This document shows positions 1 through 8,763 of a stretch of DNA of 64,000 bases, piece by piece (positions within the stretch are counted from its first letter, which is position 1; each line of letters begins with the position of its first letter). Source of the DNA: Mucilaginibacter sp. SJ (GTDB taxonomy: Bacteria > Bacteroidota > Bacteroidia > Sphingobacteriales > Sphingobacteriaceae). The stretch is taken from positions 5,580,001 to 5,644,000 of the forward strand of contig NZ_CP118631.1 in assembly GCF_028993635.1 (NCBI RefSeq). The letters are read 5' to 3'. The position numbers and the translations under genes were made by a program. The notes under the pieces were generated by a model. The model did not search any database, was not told where the DNA came from, and was given only the letters and a program-made list of their open reading frames with translations.

Positions 1-2
1 AA

Positions 3-812
3 GGGCGTTGGGTACCTACACCACCTATGTATTCACAAGCATTGGAACCACATTGGGGAGAGATCAGGCCTTTAATACTCGATTCTGCTTCGCAAGTGGC
101 GCCGCCACCACCTCCTTTATTTGATATGAAGGACATAAATAGTCAGTTTTATAAGGACGTATTAGATGTAGAGTCTATTGGTACAAATCTTACCAAAGAG
201 CAAAAACACATCGCTGATTTTTGGGATGATAATGCCTTTAAGTTAAACGTTGTCGGACATGCTACCTTCGGAACTAAGAAGTTCTCACCGGGCGGGCATT
301 GGATGAATATCGTGGGGATAGCCTCAGAAACGTGCAAGGCCGATTTTAGCAGCACAGTTTGTGCATATACTGAAACATCGATTGCTTTATTCGATGCATT
401 TATCAACTGCTGGTATTTTAAGTATAAATATAATTTAGTTCGGCCCGAGACTGTAATAACCAAATACTTGGACCCTGACTGGAAAACCTATATTCAAACG
501 CCCTCATTCCCTGAATATGTAAGCGGTCATGCTGTAATCTCGGCAGCAGCAGCGGAGATTTTGACCGGCCAATTCGGAGATAATTTTGCCTACCGGGATA
601 CATCAGAGACTGAGTTTGGAATAGCACCCCGTAGCTTTAAATCTTTTAGGGAAGCAGCAATGGAAGCGGGTATTTCGCGCGTCTATGGCGGCATACATTT
701 TAAAAATTCCTGCATAGTTGGAACAGAAGAAGGTAAGCAGGTTGGGCAACTGGTATTAAACAGATTACATATGAAGATTAAATTGCATGAAAAAGAATTT
801 GTATCTCAATAA
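3..812 (+). CDS. Vanadium-dependent haloperoxidase-like PAP2 superfamily protein, 5'-truncated by window edge
   Basis: The reading frame is open from base 3, and the residues before the first ATG (base 27), GRWVPTPP, continue a typical family segment, so the gene starts upstream of the window. The visible part has the PAP2/haloperoxidase signature: a YVSGHAV motif near residue 175 and a later SRVYGGIHF motif carrying the Arg and His that hold phosphate or vanadate. Family members are secreted phosphatases or haloperoxidases; which reaction this one catalyses cannot be told without the missing N-terminus. It faces a convergent reductase gene, with 126 bases between them and no clear hairpin. 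Confidence 0.85.
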   Translation, partial: GRWVPTPPMYSQALEPHWGEIRPLILDSASQVAPPPPPLFDMKDINSQFYKDVLDVESIGTNLTKEQKHIADFWDDNAFKLNVVGHATFGTKKFSPGGHWMNIVGIASETCKADFSSTVCAYTETSIALFDAFINCWYFKYKYNLVRPETVITKYLDPDWKTYIQTPSFPEYVSGHAVISAAAAEILTGQFGDNFAYRDTSETEFGIAPRSFKSFREAAMEAGISRVYGGIHFKNSCIVGTEEGKQVGQLVLNRLHMKIKLHEKEFVSQ

Positions 813-938
813 TTAATTAATGCGCTTTAAGTTTCCGTATCATTTATTTATGTTAACGATTAGTATATTTTCGGTTTACTTTATTTAAATCTTAGTCCCA
901 TTCATTCAATGTTCTCTGTTTCATCGACAGGATCGATG

Positions 939-1610
939 TTAATATCCAATTTCAACTGTTGCCTGGTAAGTATCCCGGTTAGCAATGTTATTGATGATAA
1001 AGTGCGCAACATCGGCCCTTGATATTTTGAGGCAGTTTTTAAGAAATGCATTAATAGCTATGCGATATACGCCGGTAACAGTCTGGTTTGTAAGCTGCGG
1101 GGGCCTAATGATAGTCCAGCTAATGTTACTGTTTTTTATCAGAATCTCCATTTTAAGCAAATCGGTATACATGTGTTTCAGCAGTTTTTGAACTACATGT
1201 TTTTCAATAAGCCTGATATAAAATGGGAGTACCGGACTTATTTCAATTGCACTGGCCGAGATCAGGAATATGCGTTTTATGCCTTTTTGTTCCATCGCTT
1301 TTAAAACATTGGCATTGCCCTGCGAATACAAAGTTGTGGGTTTATCTGATCCGAAACCACCGGCTACACCTATTGCCGAAACCACAGCATCCTGGTTTTC
1401 AAAATGATTTTCAAATGTGCCGGGTTGCATAACATCGCCGCTTACTTTTTTCAGATTGGGGTGCTCGATTGCTAATTTGGCCGGGTTTCGTAATATTGCG
1501 GTAACCAGGTACCCCGCGTGAAGGGCTTGTTCAACACACTGCCTGCCAATGCCACCGTTTGCGCCTACAATTACTAACCTATAAATAGGGGTGTTTTGTT
1601 GCTTTTTCAT
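939..1610 (-). CDS. NAD(P)H-binding NmrA-like/atypical SDR oxidoreductase
   Basis: This 223-residue protein opens with a Rossmann fold: the nucleotide-binding VGANGGIGRQCVEQAL lies at residues 15-30, of the GxxGxxG type used by NmrA-like and YwnB/flavin-reductase-like atypical SDRs. These bind NAD(P)H and act as small-molecule reductases or redox sensors; the substrate is not visible. It starts 11 bases after the stop of a membrane-protein gene on the same strand, so the two are probably one operon. That operon is divergent from a MarR-type regulator, which is the likely controller. Confidence 0.85.
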   Translation of the reverse strand: MKKQQNTPIYRLVIVGANGGIGRQCVEQALHAGYLVTAILRNPAKLAIEHPNLKKVSGDVMQPGTFENHFENQDAVVSAIGVAGGFGSDKPTTLYSQGNANVLKAMEQKGIKRIFLISASAIEISPVLPFYIRLIEKHVVQKLLKHMYTDLLKMEILIKNSNISWTIIRPPQLTNQTVTGVYRIAINAFLKNCLKISRADVAHFIINNIANRDTYQATVEIGY

Positions 1611-1621
1611 TTTTTTGGCGA

Positions 1622-2098
1622 TTAACTAAATTTGAAAACGCTTAAAAAAACTATGCTGAAAAACAGTATCAGCTGTACTGTAAAAAAGATACTAAGGTTT
1701 GCCTTAATTTGGCTAACCTGTTGTGTTAAATAGGCGCTGTCGTTATTCATAATCATTCGTAACTTTTCGCCTTGCTTTCTGCCAAAAAAAATCCCGTTCA
1801 GCATCAGAACCAAAACAATTCCTATTTTTATTCTAAACCATAGCTGTTCGCCAAATACGCCATGGGTTAAGGCCATCATTCCAACGCCTGTTATAACCAG
1901 CAGGGCGGCACCTATACCAATCAATGTTGATGACTTAGATGTACCCGCCAGTATACCTTTTGATTTTTCTGTATCATCATCAAAATGCTTCCAAAAGGTT
2001 TTAAATATTGTAAAATCAACAATGGTGGTGCCCGCCATTATAGTTAGCCCTGTTAGGTGCAGTATTAATAGTGCCGGTAAAAAGATTGAGGTATTCAT
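1622..2098 (-). CDS. Small four-helix integral membrane protein, function unknown
   Basis: The 158-residue product has four hydrophobic segments at about residues 5-25, 58-78, 86-104 and 137-157, with a charged loop after the first. It resembles the uncharacterised DUF2214/DUF2269-like inner-membrane proteins, but I cannot assign a family with certainty. It is the first gene of a two-gene minus-strand unit with the NmrA-like reductase. Its start lies 130 bases from a divergent MarR gene, with repeated operator-like sequences in between. A stress or detoxification role is only inferred from the MarR context. Confidence 0.75.
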   Translation of the reverse strand: MNTSIFLPALLILHLTGLTIMAGTTIVDFTIFKTFWKHFDDDTEKSKGILAGTSKSSTLIGIGAALLVITGVGMMALTHGVFGEQLWFRIKIGIVLVLMLNGIFFGRKQGEKLRMIMNNDSAYLTQQVSQIKANLSIFFTVQLILFFSIVFLSVFKFS

Positions 2099-2126
2099 TT
2101 GTTGTGATTGATTAAATTTATAAAAT

Positions 2127-2223
2127 ATACCATATGGTAGTAAATTAATACAATATTATACCAAAAGAAAGTAAATAGCAAATATTGGAGGCGTTTTTTT
2201 TAAATTTGATACCAAAAGGAAAT
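2127..2223. promoter_or_regulatory. Three operator-like direct repeats in the divergent MarR promoter region
   Basis: Three related sequences begin ATACCA: at 2127-2145 (containing the perfect 12-bp palindrome TACCATATGGTA, 2128-2139), 2158-2176 and 2209-2226. The first two agree at 15 of 19 positions. The starts are 31 and 51 bases apart, near three and five helical turns, so all could face one side of the DNA. A -7-like TAAATTTG at 2201-2208 sits directly before the third copy, putting that copy at the expected start of marR transcription. Autoregulation by the adjacent MarR protein is inferred. Confidence 0.55.
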
Positions 2224-2228
2224 AACAC

Positions 2229-2855
2229 GTGAATAAAACAGTTGAATTGGTTAAGCTTTGGGGCAATTATGAGGAGCAAAATCCCGGTTGTAATTTGGAT
2301 GATTTCTTCCGGCATCAGTTAATGGCTAAGGCAGCAGATGAGAAAAAAGCCACGCCCGACTGGCAGTTAAGGCCTGGAATTAACGGCAAGCTCATGATTT
2401 TGATAAGACGGATAGGGAAGTATCATATGGTATATTCAAACAAAGCGCTTGAAGGTACGGGGCTTGATCAGATAGAGGAGTTTGGTATACTGGTTACCAT
2501 TTTTAACCAGGTTAACCCAATAAAATCTGAGGCTATCTATAATAATATAATCGAGCTATCGAGTGGTACCAATATGCTTAACAGGCTGAAGAAACGCGAA
2601 CTGATAACCGAGTATGAAGATATTGATGATAAACGTATTAAGCGTTTAAAGTTAACAGCCCTTGGAGAGGAAACTCTTGGAAAAGCCAAAGTACGCGTAC
2701 TTGAAGTTGCGCGAATGATGACCAACGCGTTGAGCGAAGATGATAAGCAACTTTGCTTTCAGCTGCTTAACCCGGTTAGCGAAAAGTTTGACGGAACCTT
2801 CCAAAAATTTAAAAGCAAAGGTTTTGACGAAATTTTTGAAGCTATGATGAAGTAG
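2229..2855 (+). CDS. MarR family transcriptional regulator (GTG start)
   Basis: The 208-residue protein has a MarR-type winged helix at about residues 75-150: IEEFGILVTIFNQ, then a recognition region with GTNMLNRLKKRELITEYEDIDDKR, the usual R-x-DKR wing. An N-terminal extension of about 55 residues makes it longer than the usual 140-160. Translation starts at GTG (2229), just after the third operator-like repeat. It is divergent from the membrane-protein/NmrA-like reductase pair, which it probably controls together with itself. Confidence 0.88.
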   Translation: MNKTVELVKLWGNYEEQNPGCNLDDFFRHQLMAKAADEKKATPDWQLRPGINGKLMILIRRIGKYHMVYSNKALEGTGLDQIEEFGILVTIFNQVNPIKSEAIYNNIIELSSGTNMLNRLKKRELITEYEDIDDKRIKRLKLTALGEETLGKAKVRVLEVARMMTNALSEDDKQLCFQLLNPVSEKFDGTFQKFKSKGFDEIFEAMMK

Positions 2856-2989
2856 TTTGTTGGCTTTTTAGCGGAAAGAAAAGTTTTGTGACCGTTAATA
2901 CAACATGTGTTAATATTTGTTAAAAGCGTAAAGGTTAATAATTTATGCGTATATTTAGTTAACCTGCTCACCTGTTAACTGAACCCGTC

Positions 2990-3787
2990 ATGAAAACATT
3001 GAAACTTACTTTTACAGTGATATTGACGCTCCTGTCAATAAATCTGTTTGCTCAACGTGTTAAGGGAATTGTAATTGATAAGACTACCTATCTGCCCGTG
3101 GCAAATGCTTTTATCAGCACACCGGCATCGAAAAACATAAGTAACGCCGAAGGTAAGTTTGTGCTGGCCAATGTAAAGCCCGGCGATACTTTGAGGATCA
3201 ATAGTATCGGTTACAAACCATTTAGGCTTGTTATCAGTTTTTTGAAATTTGATACTTTAAGGTGTTATATTGTGCCTGATGCAACTGTTTTAAGTGAGGT
3301 GAAAATCAGGGCCAGGCGTAACGTCAGAGCCGACTCGTTACGTAACAGGAGAGAGTTTGCCTCTGTTTTTGCCTATCGCGGCTCAACCATAAAAGATGCG
3401 TTTATAGCGCGTCCGGCTGATCTTGATTTTGGTAAACCCGGTAACCACATAAATGCAGACAAAAGTACAGCAACTATTTTGAGCATCAATCTGCTGTCGG
3501 TGATCGACATGCTGAACAAAAATAAAGCTCCGCAATCAAAGCTGCAAAAGATTTTACTGAAGGATGAAGAAGATGAATATGTGGACAGATTTTTTTCGCC
3601 TGAAAAGGTGAGTTCAATAACTAATCTTAAAGGTGATTCGCTGCAAAATTTTATGAATCAATATCACCCCGAAATTAAAAAAGTGAAAAAGATGAGCGAT
3701 TATGATATGATGAGCTATATTAAAAAAAGCTATGCCGAGTACCTCAAATCGGGCAGTAGGCAAACAGCTCCGTTTTTTGCAAAGTGA
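2990..3787 (+). CDS. Secreted CarboxypepD_reg-like domain protein
   Basis: Residues 1-21 form a signal peptide ending in FAQ. The next 80 residues (VKGIVIDKTTYLPVANAFIS onward, with NAEGKFVL and IGYKPF) are the carboxypeptidase-regulatory-like beta sandwich that in Bacteroidota usually starts TonB receptors. Here no barrel follows: the protein ends after 265 residues with a charged, helix-prone half. It is probably an envelope or periplasmic protein, and its partner and function are unknown. The gene stands alone between a marR gene and a convergent small zinc-ribbon gene. Confidence 0.8.
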   Translation: MKTLKLTFTVILTLLSINLFAQRVKGIVIDKTTYLPVANAFISTPASKNISNAEGKFVLANVKPGDTLRINSIGYKPFRLVISFLKFDTLRCYIVPDATVLSEVKIRARRNVRADSLRNRREFASVFAYRGSTIKDAFIARPADLDFGKPGNHINADKSTATILSINLLSVIDMLNKNKAPQSKLQKILLKDEEDEYVDRFFSPEKVSSITNLKGDSLQNFMNQYHPEIKKVKKMSDYDMMSYIKKSYAEYLKSGSRQTAPFFAK

Positions 3788-3858
3788 AATGGCCTTGTAT
3801 TGTTAAAGTTATGCCTTGTTTTGAACTACAGAAAGTGTATTGTTATTGAATGGTTTCA

Positions 3859-4050
3859 TTATCTTTCAATTACCAGGTATTTTTTGTTGCAGCTATAGCA
3901 AAAATACCTTTTAACCGGCAGCCAAAATGTCAATAGCTTTAACAATACCGGCCTGTGAATCCTTTGGCCGGTATTAGTTTGGCACTTTGGACAAAATGTA
4001 TAGCTGTGCCTTTTTTTTGAAGGTTCATTTTCAGTATCTACAATATGCAT
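3859..4050 (-). CDS. Small zinc-ribbon protein, 63 residues
   Basis: The product has two CxxC knuckles, FCPKCQ near residue 19 and FCYSCNKKY near residue 51, spaced as in a zinc ribbon, with a hydrophobic stretch (LLKLLTFWLP) between them. The cysteine pairs and the basic composition argue that the frame is real. Function is unknown; such proteins bind nucleic acid or act as small structural zinc folds. It precedes another small cysteine-rich gene on the same strand, 93 bases away. Confidence 0.65.
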   Translation of the reverse strand: MHIVDTENEPSKKRHSYTFCPKCQTNTGQRIHRPVLLKLLTFWLPVKRYFCYSCNKKYLVIER

Positions 4051-4143
4051 AACATGAATACAATTAAACCCATTGTATCCTCATAAGCAGGCTTTTATTG
4101 ATTAAATACCCAAAACTGAAACTATTACTTTATGGAATAGTTT

Positions 4144-4371
4144 TTATGAGGCTTTGCTTTTATATTGAGTGCCTGTAAGCACAGGCGATTTTTGGTTAAA
4201 CCTGTTCCATTCGTCAATATTTACCATACCGGGAGCAGTTGCATAATGTTTTTTATTTGTTGGGCAGGTAACTATAAAACCTTTACGGGTTTGATTAATT
4301 ACCGGGCGTGCACCACACTCTTTGCAAGGCTCACAATGGATATTGGGTTGAATTTGAATAGATTCGGACAT
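4144..4371 (-). CDS. Small zinc-finger protein resembling Lar-type restriction-alleviation folds
   Basis: This 75-residue protein has CEPCKECGARP at residues 13-23 and a later CPTNKKHY, followed by a WNRF-type ending (EWNRFNQ). That layout, a cysteine pair, a second zinc-ligand pair and then W-N-x, is seen in Lar-like proteins and in phage and bacterial small zinc fingers. I do not claim restriction alleviation. The plus-strand frame over the same bases lacks any domain sign, so the minus-strand frame is preferred. Confidence 0.6.
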   Translation of the reverse strand: MSESIQIQPNIHCEPCKECGARPVINQTRKGFIVTCPTNKKHYATAPGMVNIDEWNRFNQKSPVLTGTQYKSKAS

Positions 4372-4665
4372 TACGTTTTTTTAAAGGTTAAATGAACCCT
4401 TGCTACTGAGCAAGAGAAGTTTTTTTATTATGAATTGGGGTTTGGGTTGTGTTGCTACAAAGGTGCAAATAATATTTTTATTAAAAAAATGCATTTTGAG
4501 AAGTGGACTTCACAATTATGTAGTATGTTTATTAGCAAAAGTGTAAAGTCTGGTCATTTTGTGTGCATAATTGTGCAACTGTTGGTTTACAACAGGCAAC
4601 TTTAAACTGTGACTGTTTTGTTTATCAACAACTTTTTTACACTTTGAGATATTGAATTCCTCCTC

Positions 4666-6813
4666 ATGAAAAAAATCATATGTCCACTGTTATCGTTATT
4701 AGTTTGCATTCATTTTGCATTTGCACAACCGCCATCTTCTTCGGTTAAGCTATGGCAGGATCAAAAGTTTTCTATGTTTATCCATTTCGGGGGTATTTAT
4801 TCGGTTTTGGGAGGTGTTTGGGAAGGGAAGCCAATTACCCGCGGCTTAAGTGAGCAAATCCAGGCTCATGCTGGTATTTACAGTGATACTTACGCCAACC
4901 TGGCCAAAAATTTTAACCCGGTAAACTGGAATGCCGATAGCATTGCCCTGCTGGCTAAAGCGGCGGGGATGCGCTCTGTTGTACTTACTTCAAAACATCA
5001 CGACGGATTTTGTATGTTTAAAACCGCAACTACCCAGTTTAATGTGGTTGACGCCACTCCATTTAAACGCGACGTAGTAAAGGAAATGGCCGAAGCCTGT
5101 AAAAAGCATGGTTTAAGGTTTGGTTTGTATTTTTCGCTGATAGATTGGCATTATCCGCAGGCGTCACCCATATCAAGTCATAACTCTGATTATATAACAC
5201 CCGAACATCACGAGTATAACAAAAAGCAGGTAACCGAGTTGCTGTCAAATTATGGCACTATATCCGAACTTTGGTTTGATATGGGGTCACAAAGTATTGA
5301 ACAAAGTAAAGAGCTTTATCAATTGGTGCACCGCTTGCAACCCGATTGTATGGTGAGCAGCCGTTTGGGTAACGATCAGGGTGATTTTGCCGTTATGGGC
5401 GATAATCAGTATCCCGATTATTCCATTGGAGTGCCATGGCAGTCGCCCGCTTCATTTTTTGACGAAACCTGGGGCTACAGGTCGTGGCAAAAGCGTGGCA
5501 GCGAGAATGAAAAGTATAAAGAGAAATTGGAAAGCCTGATCCGCGTGGTTAGCAGGGGAGGGAATTACCTGCTTAATATTGGGCCCAAAGGCGATGGCTC
5601 AGTAGTTGGTTTTGAAAAGGATGTTTTATTGAAGATAGGCGACTGGCTCCATAAAAATGCTGAAGCTGTTTATGGCACAACTGCCGATCCATTTTTTGCC
5701 TCTTTTAAGTGGGGGAATATAACCAGTAAACCTAATAAGCTTTATCTTTTTGTAACCTCGGTACCTGCTGATGGCCTGATCACTTTGCCTGGTCTGGAAG
5801 GCAGGATCAGTAATGTTTCTGTTTTGGGCGAACAACAATCGCTTAACTTTAAGCAAGTAACTGATGCCGCTGTGATAACCTTATCAGCAGGTTTTGACAG
5901 TGAAAAGCAAATAAAAGTTATAGAGGTTGACATTGCCGAAGGTTACAAAGTGCAACCTGTTCATATCCTGAGCAGCAGTTATGACCACATAAAACTGGAT
6001 GAGCATAACGCTTATAATTATTACAGTTCATCGGGCATTGATTATAACAGCAATTATCAAAGTACGGTAAAGCAAGGCTGGACAATTAAGCCCAAACACA
6101 AAGGCAAGTATCTGCCTACTATACAGTATACCGACGAAGAAAAAGGCAGCATTGTTGACCTAACTGTAAACAATGTAACCACCACGCTCCAGCTCGACAG
6201 CGATAGGAAGATGAAGTATAAACCTGATACGGCTAAAATAAAATGGGGGCCATTATATATAACCGGCCCATACTCCACAGGCTTAGGAGGTTTAAATGGC
6301 CGCGCGGATAAAATCGACATCACAAAACCTTTTACCAAAGACACCGATAAACCATGGCGGTCTGTAAATGAATACAAAAACGGGCAGCTGATTGATTTGC
6401 CTGCAGGCATGGATAATGCTTACTACATTTTGCAAAACATCAACGCAGACAAGGATTTAATTTACGCGCAGGTTAAGGTTACCAGCGGCGATGGCATAAT
6501 TGTTTTGCTGAATGGGAAGCAACTGCTCATCAATAATAATCCGGGTAAGGCTGCCTCTGTAAGTCATGTAATCGGTTTGGATTTGATGCCCGGCAATAAC
6601 CAGTTACTGATAAAAGTGTTCAACAACTTTAAAAAGAACATCCCTTTTGCGCTTACGCATAGCATTTCACAAAATATCTATGTAAAAGATCTTGAACCTT
6701 TAACGTTTGAAGCAAATAAACTTTACCCGGTGAGTTTAAAGTTACATGATCCGGCATCGCCGCATCAAACTTTAAAGCTGCCTAATCTTGAAGTTTGGTT
6801 TGCGAAAAAGTAA
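4666..6813 (+). CDS. Secreted alpha-L-fucosidase, GH29
   Basis: The enzyme removes terminal alpha-L-fucose from glycans. Residues 1-20 are a signal peptide ending in FAQ. The (beta/alpha)8 domain spans about residues 27-345, with MFIHFGG, LTSKHHDGFCMFKT and LWFDMGS; Asp205 in the last motif is the expected catalytic nucleophile. An unusually long C-terminal part (residues 350-715) contains beta-rich segments that look like a fucosidase C-terminal sandwich plus a carbohydrate-binding-type domain. The gene stands alone, with the convergent DUF2027-Smr gene downstream. There is no SusC/D pair beside it. Confidence 0.93.
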   Translation: MKKIICPLLSLLVCIHFAFAQPPSSSVKLWQDQKFSMFIHFGGIYSVLGGVWEGKPITRGLSEQIQAHAGIYSDTYANLAKNFNPVNWNADSIALLAKAAGMRSVVLTSKHHDGFCMFKTATTQFNVVDATPFKRDVVKEMAEACKKHGLRFGLYFSLIDWHYPQASPISSHNSDYITPEHHEYNKKQVTELLSNYGTISELWFDMGSQSIEQSKELYQLVHRLQPDCMVSSRLGNDQGDFAVMGDNQYPDYSIGVPWQSPASFFDETWGYRSWQKRGSENEKYKEKLESLIRVVSRGGNYLLNIGPKGDGSVVGFEKDVLLKIGDWLHKNAEAVYGTTADPFFASFKWGNITSKPNKLYLFVTSVPADGLITLPGLEGRISNVSVLGEQQSLNFKQVTDAAVITLSAGFDSEKQIKVIEVDIAEGYKVQPVHILSSSYDHIKLDEHNAYNYYSSSGIDYNSNYQSTVKQGWTIKPKHKGKYLPTIQYTDEEKGSIVDLTVNNVTTTLQLDSDRKMKYKPDTAKIKWGPLYITGPYSTGLGGLNGRADKIDITKPFTKDTDKPWRSVNEYKNGQLIDLPAGMDNAYYILQNINADKDLIYAQVKVTSGDGIIVLLNGKQLLINNNPGKAASVSHVIGLDLMPGNNQLLIKVFNNFKKNIPFALTHSISQNIYVKDLEPLTFEANKLYPVSLKLHDPASPHQTLKLPNLEVWFAKK

Positions 6814-6824
6814 GAAAGAAAGCC

Positions 6825-6855
6825 GCCCTACGAAGGTTTCAAAACTTCGTAAGGC
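6825..6855. terminator. Hairpin between convergent genes
   Basis: Arms TACGAAG (6829-6835) and CTTCGTA (6845-6851) pair perfectly. After one mismatch the stem continues with three more G-C pairs to 6825/6855. It lies just after the fucosidase stop and before the end of the convergent DUF2027-Smr gene, so it probably ends transcription from both sides. The same 7-bp arms occur in the hairpin after clpP (31357-31388). Confidence 0.6.
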
Positions 6856-6875
6856 TTACTTACTATCGTAAATTG

Positions 6876-7826
6876 TTACTTCAACAATACCTTGGTAGCG
6901 CCGTAACCAAATTTTTCTTTACGGGCATCCATAAAGGTTTGTACTTTTTTATGCCTGCCCAATTGTTTGTGCAGCTCATTACGCAGTGTGCCATTGCCCG
7001 CGCCGTGTATGAAAGTAATATCAGGTAATTGATGAACAATTGCCGCATCCAATGCTTTGTGAAAATGGGCCAGCTGAATCTCCATAATCTCAGCGCTGCT
7101 TAAAAACTGGTAATCATCCCGCAGCTTTTCTATATGCAGGTCAACTTCGCTAACCGGCTTTTCCATCACTATTTTTTCGGTAGGGCTTTCAAAAAAACTT
7201 TCCTTCAGCTTTTGAGCATCAATAACCAGTTCAGGCTCGTCGAGCCTGATGAGCCAGCCAGCCTGGTTAAGCAATGGAATGTTCTTTTTAGTGGTCGAAA
7301 AATCCTTGGCCTTAAACTTTTCATGTACAGCCAACGGTGCCGGTGGTTCAACGTTTTGTTTAGTACTGAATAAAACGCTGAAAATAAGCTTTGGCCAAAC
7401 CTGCAGATCGGCCAGTTGGGCGGAGTAGATATTTTCGGTTGATTTTGGCGCGATAATCCCTGCAAATTCGCCTTTAAATACCTGTTGCTTATCTGTGGTT
7501 AAAGTAGCCAGCAACTGAAACGAAGTTTCATTGATTAAATGAAAATGAATAACAGAACTTGCCCTGGCGTCAGTAACCACACCTATATAAACGCCTTTTT
7601 TAACAAATTCACCTGGTGTTACGGGCTTTTCATCCGTTGTATTGTTACTTTTTGTTGCGCCTGCAGGTTGGTAACCATGAACGTAAGTTACTTTGCTGGC
7701 AAGTACCGGAATCTCAAAATCGTCTTCGCCGGTAACGCCTATCATTTGCTCGTCGATGATGCGGGTTACAAAACCTTCCATTTTTTCATCAACAAACCGA
7801 ACAAAATCGCCTAATTTATATTTCAT
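6876..7826 (-). CDS. DUF2027 domain protein with C-terminal Smr domain
   Basis: The N-terminal 70 residues (KLGDFVRFVDEKMEGFVTRI) match the DUF2027 start found in Bacteroidota Smr proteins. A middle beta-rich domain follows. Residues 225-316 are an Smr (MutS2 C-terminal) domain with VDLHIEKL and FIHGAGNGTLRNEL, the conserved D-x-H and H-G-x-G motifs. Smr domains are nucleases acting on DNA or on RNA in stalled ribosomes; the actual target here is unknown. The gene is convergent with the fucosidase and divergent from the DUF892 gene. Confidence 0.9.
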   Translation of the reverse strand: MKYKLGDFVRFVDEKMEGFVTRIIDEQMIGVTGEDDFEIPVLASKVTYVHGYQPAGATKSNNTTDEKPVTPGEFVKKGVYIGVVTDARASSVIHFHLINETSFQLLATLTTDKQQVFKGEFAGIIAPKSTENIYSAQLADLQVWPKLIFSVLFSTKQNVEPPAPLAVHEKFKAKDFSTTKKNIPLLNQAGWLIRLDEPELVIDAQKLKESFFESPTEKIVMEKPVSEVDLHIEKLRDDYQFLSSAEIMEIQLAHFHKALDAAIVHQLPDITFIHGAGNGTLRNELHKQLGRHKKVQTFMDARKEKFGYGATKVLLK

Positions 7827-7860
7827 AGCATTATGTTATTGCAATGCAAAGTTAATTTAT

Positions 7861-7879
7861 CCCGGCACATCTGTCCGGG
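7861..7879. other. Small hairpin in the divergent region before the DUF892 gene
   Basis: CCCGG (7861-7865) pairs with CCGGG (7875-7879), and ACA/TGT inside extend it. It lies 34 bases upstream of the DUF2027-Smr start and 102 bases upstream of the DUF892 start. It has no T-run, so it is not a terminator; an operator or leader hairpin is possible, with no further evidence. Confidence 0.3.
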
Positions 7880-7981
7880 TAATAAAACTTAGTTATTTTT
7901 AAGGTAAGTTTGATAAGCAATTGCGTGAAACAGCTTTTAAGAAATATATAAACCCTAACTATATACTTTTAACTTCATACC

Positions 7982-8488
7982 ATGAGCAACAATACCCCTA
8001 AAACACTGGATAACGATTTGTTAAAACAGGTTTTTGTCCACAACCTGAACAGAATTTATTTTGGTAAGTGTTATCTTGATAAACATCTTGGGCACCTGAA
8101 AGGCCTCGCTTCTTTTACCGCATTGCAGCAAGCGATACAGGAGTTTTGGGACGATATCAAAAAACAGATAGAACGGATGAATAAGGTGTATACCCTGATT
8201 GATGAAATTCCATCTGATAAGAACTGTAACCCTATAAAGTCCATTGTTAAGGATGAGTTTTGCCTGGACGAAGAGCAAACTATACCTGTATTGCTGGATA
8301 TGGATATTATGTTGTATCTGCAGTTACTTGAGCATATTAATATCACTTCGTGCCATATGTTAATAATGGTGGCCAAACAGCTTAATTATACTGAAGCTCA
8401 ACAATTACTTACCGAGTGTAAAGATGAATCAATTGATAATGACGAGCTTTTTACACTCATTTCCAAAGAATATATTGTTGCTGATTGA
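7982..8488 (+). CDS. DUF892 (YciE/YciF-like) ferritin-fold protein
   Basis: The 168-residue, nearly all-helical protein matches the DUF892 pattern: an early helix with LNRIYFGKCYLDKHL, a second with FWDDIKKQIERM, and two C-terminal helices with LYLQLLEHI and LLTECKDESIDNDELF. DUF892 proteins have a ferritin-like four-helix bundle and are linked to osmotic or oxidative stress. The metal ligands (Glu/His on paired helices) look only partly kept, so ferroxidase activity is uncertain. It is followed by a clear stem-loop. Confidence 0.72.
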   Translation: MSNNTPKTLDNDLLKQVFVHNLNRIYFGKCYLDKHLGHLKGLASFTALQQAIQEFWDDIKKQIERMNKVYTLIDEIPSDKNCNPIKSIVKDEFCLDEEQTIPVLLDMDIMLYLQLLEHINITSCHMLIMVAKQLNYTEAQQLLTECKDESIDNDELFTLISKEYIVAD

Positions 8489-8502
8489 GAGGGGAAATAA
8501 GA

Positions 8503-8529
8503 AAGCCATCCGCATAGCGCAGATGGCTT
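8503..8529 (+). terminator. Stem-loop after the DUF892 gene
   Basis: Perfect 8-bp arms AAGCCATC (8503-8510) and GATGGCTT (8522-8529) enclose an 11-base loop whose CGC and GCG can pair further. It begins 15 bases after the DUF892 stop and is followed by an AT-rich stretch rather than a clean T-run. Confidence 0.65.
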
Positions 8530-8763
8530 AAATGTTAGTTATTTAATACCCCTATTAAAATAACTGGTAACAAAGTAAAAAAAAATATATCCGATACCGC
8601 AAAATATTTATTTATAAATAATCTTTGTGACAGATTTGTTACAAAATAAGCTCTGATATAGCGATTTATCAAGCGATTTTTTGTTTTAAATTTTCCGATT
8701 AATGTTTCCTGCATATCGTTATTTAGTCCAATTAATTTAAATTGGCAACGAAATTTAAGACGT

